This document shows positions 1-6,887 of a stretch of 6,887 bases of DNA, piece after piece. Source of the DNA: Alphaproteobacteria bacterium (GTDB lineage Bacteria > Pseudomonadota > Alphaproteobacteria > Rhodospirillales > Rhodospirillaceae); assembly GCA_015228695.1 (NCBI GenBank), contig JADGDA010000136.1, positions 1-6,887 of the forward strand. The letters are read 5' to 3'. Both the position numbers and the translations under genes were made by a program. Numbering within the stretch: position 1 is the stretch's first letter; the number at the start of each line of letters is the position of its first letter. Below the pieces are notes generated by a model. That model searched no databases. It was not told the DNA's origin and saw nothing but the letters and a program-made list of their open reading frames with translations.

Positions 1-1508
<1,508 letters not shown>

Positions 1509-1512
<4 letters not shown>

Positions 1513-2657
1513 ACACGCTGCTCATCGTCGACGACGAAAGCACCTTCGCCGCCTTCGTCGTCAAGGTCGCCTCGGCCGCCGGGTATCGGGCGCGGGCCGC
1601 CGCGTCGGTCTCCGCGTTCCATGCCGATGTGGAAACGGGGTGGCCCTCCGTTCTGGTTCTCGATCTCCAGATGCCGGGAACGGACGGGATCGAGCTGCTG
1701 CGGGAAATCGGGGAAAGGCGCTGTCCGTCCAAGGTGGTTCTCATCAGCGGCGTCGACGAGCGGGTGCTCGATTCCGCCCATCGGCTGGGCGTCGAAATCG
1801 GCCTTGCCATGGCGGGAGCAGTGCGGAAGCCGGTGCGCGCGACGGAGCTGCGGCAACGGCTTGCCGCCTTGCACGGGGACCTCGGAAACCCGACGCCGGA
1901 AGCCCTTGCCGCCGCCATCGATTCCGAGCGGCTGTTCCTGCTCTATCAGCCCAAGGTGGATGTCCGCACCAGACGGGTGGTGGGGGTCGAGGCGCTGGTG
2001 CGCTGGAGGGGAGAGTCGGGCCGGATCATCCCGCCCGATGCCTTTGTTCCAATGGCCGAGACGTCGGGGCTGATCGACCGGTTGACGGCGTGGGTGGTCG
2101 ACCGGGCCTTCCGGCAGGCCGGCGCGTGGCGGGGGATGGGGCTGGACCTTCAGGTGGCGGTCAACCTCTCCGCCCGGAACATCCATGACCGCCAACTGCC
2201 CGACCTGCTTGCCGCCCGGTGCGCCGCCGCCGGCGTGACCCCCGAGCGTTTGACCCTGGAACTGACCGAAACCGCTTCCATGCAGGATGCCGCCACCCTG
2301 CTGGAAATCCTGAGCCGCTTCCGGCTCAAAGGGTTTCGTCTGTCGATCGACGATTTCGGCACCGGCTATTCGTCGATCGCGCAATTGCTGCGGTTGCCCT
2401 TCTCGGAACTCAAGGTGGACAAGTCGTTCGTCTCCGGTATGGAAACCGCCCGCGAACTGGCGGTCATCGTGGAGACCACCATCGGCATGGCCCACAATCT
2501 GGGACTCTCGGTGGTGGCGGAGGGGGTGGAGACGGAAGCCGCCCTGCGGATGCTGGGCAAATGGAACTGCGATCTGGCGCAGGGCTACCTTTTCTCCGAG
2601 CCGGTGGAGGCGGCGGCCATCGAGACGATGGCGGCTTCCCCGGCGGGCATGGGGTGA
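1509..2657 (+). CDS. Response regulator with EAL domain (c-di-GMP phosphodiesterase)
   Basis: This 382-residue soluble protein couples phosphorylation to breakdown of cyclic di-GMP to pGpG. The N-terminal receiver (1-122) has the acidic residues Asp8/Asp9, phospho-acceptor Asp52 in VLDLQMPG, Ser80 and Lys107 in RKP. The EAL domain (about 131-370) keeps the full catalytic set: Glu161 in the EAL motif, Asn219 in NLS, Glu251 in LELTET, Asp281/Asp282 in the intact loop-6 motif DDFGTGYSS, Lys302 in KVD, Glu338 in AEGVET and Gln358 in QGYLF. It is therefore predicted to be active, which is inference from residue conservation. No GGDEF domain is present. The ATG at 1509 overlaps the kinase stop and has a strong Shine-Dalgarno site, so the kinase is its likely phosphodonor. 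The stretch between Ser80 and Lys107 is somewhat longer than in CheY, but no key residue is lost. Confidence 0.95.
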
Positions 2658-2658
2658 G
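2651..2658 (+). promoter_or_regulatory. Probable Shine-Dalgarno site for the CheY-like receiver gene
   Basis: GGGGTGAG, which includes the stop codon of the receiver-EAL gene, lies 3 bases before the ATG at 2662. The match is moderate and the spacing short. Termination and re-initiation over the 4-base gap is the likely mode of translation. Confidence 0.45.
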
Positions 2659-2661
2659 ACG

Positions 2662-3051
2662 ATGGCCACCGTGCTGATCGTGGACGACGAGAAGGGGATC
2701 CGCGATCTCCTGCGCAAGGTTCTGGAAAAGCTTGGCTACCGGGTCGTCACCGCCGCCGACGGCAACGAGGGGCTGGCGGTGTTCCGCCTGGAGCGGCCCG
2801 AACTCGTCATTACCGACATCATCATGCCGAACCGCGAGGGAATAGAGGCCATTACCGTCATGAAGAGGGAAAACCCCGGAGTCAAGGTGCTCGCCATCTC
2901 CGGCGGCGGGCGTGCGCACGCCATGGACCTGCTGGCGGTGGCGCCCAGCGCGGGGGCCGACGCCACCTTGGAAAAGCCGTTCCGCGCCTCGGACCTGCTG
3001 GAGTGGATCGAACGTTTGATGGGCGCGGGGTCCGAGGGGGGCGGACGATGA
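2662..3051 (+). CDS. Single-domain response regulator (CheY-like receiver)
   Basis: This 129-residue protein is a stand-alone receiver with no output domain. Asp8 and Asp9 form the acidic pocket, Asp52 in ITDIIMPN is the phospho-acceptor, Ser80 lies in AISGGG, and Lys105 in LEKPF is the conserved lysine. The last dozen or so residues form a Gly-rich tail. It starts 4 bases after the receiver-EAL stop, and its stop overlaps the next ATG as ATGA, so it is made together with both neighbours. Such proteins usually act by protein-protein contact, as phosphate sinks or as phosphorelay intermediates. Its position directly before the degenerate GGDEF/EAL-like gene makes that protein a candidate partner, which is inference. 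It is unlikely to be the flagellar CheY itself because no chemotaxis gene is nearby. Confidence 0.93.
   Translation: MATVLIVDDEKGIRDLLRKVLEKLGYRVVTAADGNEGLAVFRLERPELVITDIIMPNREGIEAITVMKRENPGVKVLAISGGGRAHAMDLLAVAPSAGADATLEKPFRASDLLEWIERLMGAGSEGGGR
3034..3045 (+). promoter_or_regulatory. Purine-rich Shine-Dalgarno site supporting the ATG at 3048
   Basis: A GAGGGGGG run precedes the ATG at 3048, which overlaps the previous stop as ATGA. It supports this start over the in-frame GTG at 3003, which would add 15 residues and bury the start deep in the receiver gene. Confidence 0.55.
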
Positions 3052-4595
3052 CCGACGACGCCAAATCGGCCCGGGTCTTCTGGTCGCATGTGTCGCGGAT
3101 GGCGCGGCGGATCTCCGGGTCGGCCAAGGCCGCGAGGCCGCCCCCGAAGCCGCGTCCGCGCGCGGCTCCCGCCGCCAAGACGTTTTCCCGGCGCCTGCGC
3201 CGGATGCTGGAAGCCCGCGGAGAGTTGGCGGCCGGGGCGATTCACGTCATCAACCTTGACGGAGTGCGCCGGATTCTCGATGCCCAGGGGCGGTGGGAGG
3301 CAATGGCCGAGCGTGTGGAGACGCTGTGCACCGGCGCGATCGGACGTCGCCTGGACATCGTCGACATGATGCTGCCGCTGTCCGATACGGCCTTCTTCAT
3401 CGTCTTCGCCCGTCTGTGCGCCGACGAGGCCCGCGTCAAGTGTGCCCTGATCGCCGCGGAGATCGAGCGTTGTCTGAGCAGTTGGGACCCCGCCTTCCGT
3501 GAGATCCGGGTTGGGGCCGGGGTGGTGCGGATGACCCAGGGCGAAGCGTCGATCGAGGGCATCGACGTTCTGGCCGAGACGGTCCGGCTGGCGGCGGAGG
3601 CGGACACGACCGTCGTCGGCGCCGCCCCGTCGCCGGAGGTCCGGACGTGTTCCGAGATGGTCGAGGGCAGGGCCACGGGGGAGGACGTCGATCTGGTTCC
3701 GGCCTGGGAGAGACCCGCGCGCCGCGCCTATGCCTTCGACAACCCTTGGGTGGTGAACACCGTGACGCCTATCCGGGAGCAGGGGGGCCGGGAACAGGGG
3801 GGCCGGGAGCAAGAAAAATGCCGGGGCGAGTGGCATTACGAGCCCCGGCCCGATCTTCCGTCGGGGCTGTCCCATCTTTACATGCCCATGTGGCATGTCC
3901 GCAATCGGGCCATCGGGACCTTCCTTTGCCTGCCCACCCTGCCCGTGTCCTGCGACCGGGTGCTGATGGGGGACGCCATCTACGCCGCCGCGCCGCCGTT
4001 GCTGGTCTGTCAGGTGGATATCGAGCTTCTCGGCAAGGTCCGGGCCGACGTCGAGGCGTTGCTGGCCTCGGGCCGCCGGGCGAAACTGGTCGCGCCGGTG
4101 CACTTCGAGACCCTGGCCCGCGCGGGGGCGCGGAGCGCCTATCTCGCCGCCTGCGAACGGCTGTCCAAGGAGGCCCGTCGGCATCTAACGTTCGAACTCG
4201 TGGACCTGCCGGAGGGCGCGCCGCCGGGCCGGATCACCGAACTGCTGCTGTATCTGCGCCCGTTTTCCAGCGCGGTGAACGTGCGCACGTCCCTGTCCCG
4301 CTCCCACTTCGACGCCTTCGCCATCGCCAAAGTCTCCGCCATCGGGGTCGCGCTCGGACGTGAAGCCCTGCCCGAGACCGAGGTTCTTGTCCTGATGGAG
4401 TCCTTTACGCAAGCCGCGGAGCGGGCCGGGGTGCGGACCTATGTCTTCGAACTCAGGACGCGCAGTCTGGCCGCCGCCGCGCGGGGGGCCGGATTCGACT
4501 ACATTTCCGGCTCGGCGATCGGAACGGCCACGGACGCCCCCGAGGCCGCCTACCGCTTCGACACCCTCGACATCTACGCCGACCTTTTCAAGTAA
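3048..4595 (+). CDS. Uncharacterised protein, probable degenerate GGDEF-like plus EAL-like
   Basis: No function is recognised directly in this 515-residue protein. Residues 1-50 are basic and Pro/Ala-rich. Residues 60-185 follow the GGDEF pattern: INLDGVRRIL resembles the first strand and helix, and LPLSDTAFFIVFAR stands where a GGDEF motif would be, with none of its catalytic residues. A linker of about 190-265 carries three near-copies of REQGG. Residues 266-495 match the neighbouring EAL domain in order: LYMPMWHVRNRAIG for the EAL start, LTFELVDLPEG for LTLELTET, and YVFELRTRSLAAAA then YISGSAIG for VAEGVETEAALRML then QGYLFSEP. The EAL glutamate, the Asp pair, the Lys and the Gln all look lost. 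I infer a non-catalytic c-di-GMP-family effector or protein-interaction module. No membrane segment or signal peptide is seen. The ATG is chosen for its ATGA overlap and Shine-Dalgarno site. The coding call is firm; the domain reading is moderate. Confidence 0.85.
   Translation: MTDDAKSARVFWSHVSRMARRISGSAKAARPPPKPRPRAAPAAKTFSRRLRRMLEARGELAAGAIHVINLDGVRRILDAQGRWEAMAERVETLCTGAIGRRLDIVDMMLPLSDTAFFIVFARLCADEARVKCALIAAEIERCLSSWDPAFREIRVGAGVVRMTQGEASIEGIDVLAETVRLAAEADTTVVGAAPSPEVRTCSEMVEGRATGEDVDLVPAWERPARRAYAFDNPWVVNTVTPIREQGGREQGGREQEKCRGEWHYEPRPDLPSGLSHLYMPMWHVRNRAIGTFLCLPTLPVSCDRVLMGDAIYAAAPPLLVCQVDIELLGKVRADVEALLASGRRAKLVAPVHFETLARAGARSAYLAACERLSKEARRHLTFELVDLPEGAPPGRITELLLYLRPFSSAVNVRTSLSRSHFDAFAIAKVSAIGVALGREALPETEVLVLMESFTQAAERAGVRTYVFELRTRSLAAAARGAGFDYISGSAIGTATDAPEAAYRFDTLDIYADLFK
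3774..3812 (+). repeat. 15-base in-frame tandem repeat (REQGG units)
   Basis: Two full 15-base units, CGGGAGCAGGGGGGC and CGGGAACAGGGGGGC, are followed by a partial third beginning CGGGAGCAA. They encode REQGG, REQGG and REQ at residues 243-255 of the uncharacterised protein, in the linker between its two domain-like halves. The unit is a multiple of three, so copy changes would alter linker length without a frameshift. Confidence 0.9.
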
Positions 4596-4599
4596 TCTA
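4593..4599. other. Convergent operon junction, one base between stop codons
   Basis: The plus-strand stop TAA (4593-4595) and the minus-strand stop of ccmB (TAG, read from 4599 to 4597) are separated only by base 4596. No hairpin with a T-run fits between them. Any terminator must lie inside the opposing gene, or the two transcripts overlap as antisense RNA at their 3' ends. Confidence 0.9.
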
Positions 4600-5265
4600 C
4601 TCGATCGCCTGCCGCAGGGCCGCCGAGGCCGCCCAGGGGCACAGCGCGGCGGAGGCCAGCAGCAGCGCCCCCAGAACCATTATCTGGGCGCGGGTCTCGA
4701 AGCCCATCACCGCCGCATCCACCGCAGAGACGCCGAACACCAGGGCCGGCACGTACAGAGGCAGCACCAGAAGCGACAGCAGCACGCCCCCGCGCCGCGC
4801 TCCCAGCACCAAGGCCGCCCCGACCGCCCCGATCAGGCTCAGGGTGGGGGTGCCCAGCGCCATGGCCGTCACCAGCATGACGAAGCCGTCTCCGTTCATG
4901 TTCAGAAGCACCGCCAGCAGCGGCGCAATGGCGATCAGGGGCAGTCCCGTGGTCAGCCAGTGCGCCGCCACCTTGCCCAGCACGATGATCGGCAAGGGCA
5001 CCGGGGCCAGGGCGAGAAGATCGAGGCTGCCGTCCTCGTAATCGTTCTGGAACAGGCGATCAAGGGACAGGAGGGCGGCCAGCAGCGCCATTACCCAGAG
5101 GACACCGGCGCTGATCCGCTCCAGCACCGCGAGTTCCGGCCCGACGCCGAACGGAAACAGCACCACGCCGACCACGAAGAAGGCCAGGACCATCAGGCTG
5201 TCGGCGCCTTGGCGCAGCGCCAACCGCAGGTCGCGCCGGACGATGTCGAGAAAAGAGCCCATCAT
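4597..5265 (-). CDS. ccmB: Heme exporter protein CcmB (cytochrome c maturation ABC permease)
   Basis: CcmB is the integral-membrane subunit that pairs with CcmA. In the system I maturation pathway the CcmAB complex, with CcmC, D and E, uses ATP to release heme-loaded CcmE for delivery to apocytochromes c in the periplasm. The 222-residue length is normal for the family. About six hydrophobic segments are visible (roughly 22-42, 52-68, 92-120, 127-153, 158-182, 193-215). Family-typical motifs are LFQNDYEDGSLDLL (71-84) with a following APVPL, and LGARRGGVLLSLLVLPLYVP (154-173). The start is the ATG at 5265, which overlaps the ccmA stop as ATGA; a second ATG follows at once, so a 221-residue form is possible. 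No ccmC follows, because the next gene is convergent and one base away. Confidence 0.95.
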   Translation of the reverse strand: MMGSFLDIVRRDLRLALRQGADSLMVLAFFVVGVVLFPFGVGPELAVLERISAGVLWVMALLAALLSLDRLFQNDYEDGSLDLLALAPVPLPIIVLGKVAAHWLTTGLPLIAIAPLLAVLLNMNGDGFVMLVTAMALGTPTLSLIGAVGAALVLGARRGGVLLSLLVLPLYVPALVFGVSAVDAAVMGFETRAQIMVLGALLLASAALCPWAASAALRQAIE

Positions 5266-5945
5266 GGCGCGTACTCGTCCATCTGGAGGGTGGCGAAGCC
5301 GCCGAGGGCGATGTCGGCGTGGGTGGAAACGACGACCATGCCTCCCCGGGCGCGATGTTCGGCCAGGATCGCCTCGACGGTGCGGATGGACGCCTTGTCG
5401 AGGGCGGTGGTCGGCTCGTCCAGCAACCACAGGTCGGAGGGCGACAACAACAGCCGGGCCAGGTTGACCCGTCTTTTCTGCCCCGCCGATAACAATTTCC
5501 CCGGAACCGAGGCGAGCCGGGACAGTCCGAAACGCTCCAGCGCCCCCGCCACGGCCGCTTCGGCGGCCGCGCCGTCGACGCCGTGGAGGATGGCCCAGAA
5601 GGTCAGATTCTCGGCCACCGACAACACCGGCTTCACCGCATCGAGGTGGCCGACGTAGCGGGCGGCGGCGCCATGGGATTCCGGGTCGTCGCGGACCTCC
5701 CGGCCATCGCGGAGCAGGCCCCCCGCCGCTGGGGACAGCAACCCGGCCATGACCCTGAGAAGGCTTGATTTTCCGCTGCCGTTGGGGCCGAGCAGCACCA
5801 GGGCGTCGCCGGCCCCGAGGGCGAAGGAAAGTCCCGTGAACACCACGCGCTCGCCCCGCACGCACGCCACCCCGCGCCCCTCGAACCGGGGGGGAGGCTG
5901 GGCATGGGAAAGGGGGCGCGCCTCGGGATCAGAGAAGCTGTTCAT
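5262..5945 (-). CDS. ccmA: Cytochrome c biogenesis ATP-binding protein CcmA
   Basis: CcmA is the cytoplasmic ATPase of the CcmAB transporter and powers the heme-handling steps of system I cytochrome c maturation. In 227 residues it shows Walker A GPNGSGKSS, the CcmA-type YVGHLDAVKPVLSVAENL region, ABC signature LSAGQKRRVNLARLL, Walker B LWLLDEPTTALD and the H-loop STHAD. All key ATPase motifs are intact. The ATG at 5945 gives about 15-20 more residues than CcmA usually has before the first strand (ACVRGERVVF). A GTG start within GRGVACVRG is the alternative. With the ATG start it overlaps the end of the upstream gene by 17 bases. A weak AGGGA lies only two bases before this ATG, so the start is less certain than the function. 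It overlaps ccmB by four bases. Confidence 0.95.
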   Translation of the reverse strand: MNSFSDPEARPLSHAQPPPRFEGRGVACVRGERVVFTGLSFALGAGDALVLLGPNGSGKSSLLRVMAGLLSPAAGGLLRDGREVRDDPESHGAAARYVGHLDAVKPVLSVAENLTFWAILHGVDGAAAEAAVAGALERFGLSRLASVPGKLLSAGQKRRVNLARLLLSPSDLWLLDEPTTALDKASIRTVEAILAEHRARGGMVVVSTHADIALGGFATLQMDEYAP

Positions 5946-6887
5946 GGTCCCTGAGGAACGAATCGCTGATCCGGCTGGAGGAGAACCCGACGCATCCGTG
6001 GGGATCGAGGGATTTGTACTTCCGCTGCCGTTCCGTCAACGGAAGGGTGGGGTCGCCCGCCAGGGTGAGCATCTCGTGGACGGCCTCGGCAATTTGCGCC
6101 GGGGTGGGAGGGAAGGGCGTGCGCTCCGCCGGGTTATATCCGATTCCGGACGTCAGATTGTATTGCAGATGCTCCAGAAGGGTCGGCGTCCGCCCATCCG
6201 CGTTCAATGTGAACAGGGACGGCACATAGATGCATTTTCTCCCCCATGGGGGCGTCGCCGGCATCTTCGTGTTGACGTGGACGAGCGGCTTGTCGAAAAG
6301 CTCCAGGAACAGGGAGATGCCGGAGGCTCCGACAAGACCGACGTCGGCCCGCTTCATGACGCGGAAATCGTTCTCGAAGCTGGCGATGGGGCTGTTCGCG
6401 TAATCGACGACTCCGAACTTCGCCCACGACTCGGGCATCCTCTCCCGCCCGACCAGAACGAGCCGGTATCCGGCATCCTTCAGCAGGGCCAGCGCGGGCT
6501 CGTACTCCTCTCCCTGCACCGCCGTCGCGTTGCCGGTGGAAATCACGTCCTTGATCTGCACGGCGGCGACCTTTGCCCCCTTCGCCCCGATGAAGGCGTC
6601 GACCTGCTCCGAGCACTCCACCATTTCGTCATAGGGATAGCGGTCCGAGGTGGCGACGAAGCGCCGGTGGTACATGAGGTGATCGGTGTACATGTCGCGG
6701 TAACGCATCCGGAAAAACCGGGGGGGTTCCCAGTGGATGGGCTCGCGGCCACGGGGCGGCGCGATCTTGAAACTCGAAATGCCGACGTCCACGGTCAGAT
6801 CCGGGTAGGCGTTGGCGACGATGCCAGCGAGGAAACCGCCGTACTCGCTGATCACCCAGTTGTCGAAGATCTTTTCGCCGAACAACC
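5929..6887 (-). CDS. Probable glycosyltransferase, TIGR04372-like (5' end missing)
   Basis: The frame is open through the right edge, so the N-terminus is missing; about 319 codons are seen. The protein looks soluble with alternating alpha/beta segments. The C-terminal half has KVAAVQIKDV, then EYEPALALLKDAGYRLVLVG, then a VVDYANSP strand, a MKRADVGLVGASGISLFLEL stretch and KPLVHVN. This order (conserved strand, helix with GYxLVxxG, DYA.S, then SG..LFxELFxKPLVxVN) resembles the nucleotide-sugar-binding half of GT-B enzymes, and in particular the putative glycosyltransferases of TIGR04372, often found in surface-polysaccharide or glycan clusters. The assignment comes from remembered motifs and is moderate; donor and acceptor are unknown. 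It lies upstream of ccmA on the same strand, overlapping it by 17 bases, with no obvious functional link to cytochrome maturation. Confidence 0.6.
   Translation of the reverse strand, partial: LFGEKIFDNWVISEYGGFLAGIVANAYPDLTVDVGISSFKIAPPRGREPIHWEPPRFFRMRYRDMYTDHLMYHRRFVATSDRYPYDEMVECSEQVDAFIGAKGAKVAAVQIKDVISTGNATAVQGEEYEPALALLKDAGYRLVLVGRERMPESWAKFGVVDYANSPIASFENDFRVMKRADVGLVGASGISLFLELFDKPLVHVNTKMPATPPWGRKCIYVPSLFTLNADGRTPTLLEHLQYNLTSGIGYNPAERTPFPPTPAQIAEAVHEMLTLAGDPTLPLTERQRKYKSLDPHGCVGFSSSRISDSFLRDHEQLL

Noticed and set aside
3345..3359. Possible RxxD inhibitory site before the GGDEF-like position in the uncharacterised protein
   Set aside because: Arg100-Asp103 has the right form, but its spacing to the degenerate motif is off and the short pattern is likely by chance.
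2736..4184. 482-codon open frame on the minus strand opposite the CheY-like and uncharacterised genes
   Set aside because: It has the same shadow-frame composition and no recognisable motif. The plus-strand genes fit the operon spacing and Shine-Dalgarno sites.
4441..5658. 405-codon plus-strand open frame across the junction and ccmB/ccmA
   Set aside because: The translation is rich in Gln, His, Arg and Pro without domains, and it runs antisense to two confidently identified ccm genes.
5929..5960. Possible promoter for ccmA upstream of its start
   Set aside because: The region is coding for the upstream gene and shows no recognisable -35/-10 pair, so read-through from the upstream gene is the simpler explanation.

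Overview
The window is GC-rich, almost fully coding and strongly GC-biased at third codon positions. The gene content is two-component signalling with cyclic-di-GMP domains, a cytochrome c maturation ABC pair and a carbohydrate-type transferase. This suggests an alphaproteobacterium, possibly of the Rhodospirillales (Magnetospirillum/Rhodospirillum-like). That placement is inferred from gene style and was not tested by database comparison.

Positions 1-4595, plus strand, form a tightly packed signalling operon of four genes. The first is the 3' part of a membrane-anchored hybrid histidine kinase, cut by the left edge. It is followed by a receiver-EAL response regulator that keeps every recognisable catalytic residue of a c-di-GMP phosphodiesterase, then a CheY-like single-domain receiver. 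Last comes a 515-residue protein that I read as a GGDEF-like plus EAL-like protein that has lost its catalytic motifs. Three of the four junctions are stop/start contacts: an ATGA overlap, a 4-base gap and another ATGA overlap. The genes are therefore probably co-transcribed and translationally coupled. A plausible circuit is one kinase feeding three receivers (its own, the EAL regulator's and the stand-alone one), with c-di-GMP breakdown as one output and the degenerate protein as a non-enzymatic effector or binding partner.

Positions 4597-6887, minus strand, form a second, convergent cluster, read right to left. It holds a probable TIGR04372-like glycosyltransferase cut by the right edge, then ccmA and ccmB, the ATP-binding and membrane subunits of the heme-exporter-type ABC transporter of cytochrome c maturation. 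These genes also overlap (17 bases between glycosyltransferase and ccmA, an ATGA overlap between ccmA and ccmB). No ccmC follows ccmB. The two operons meet tail to tail with one base between their stop codons.

No tRNA, rRNA, CRISPR array, insertion sequence or clear intergenic promoter or terminator was seen, and there is no non-coding stretch longer than a few bases. The most interesting item is the degenerate GGDEF/EAL-like protein, which carries a 15-base in-frame tandem repeat in the linker between its two halves.
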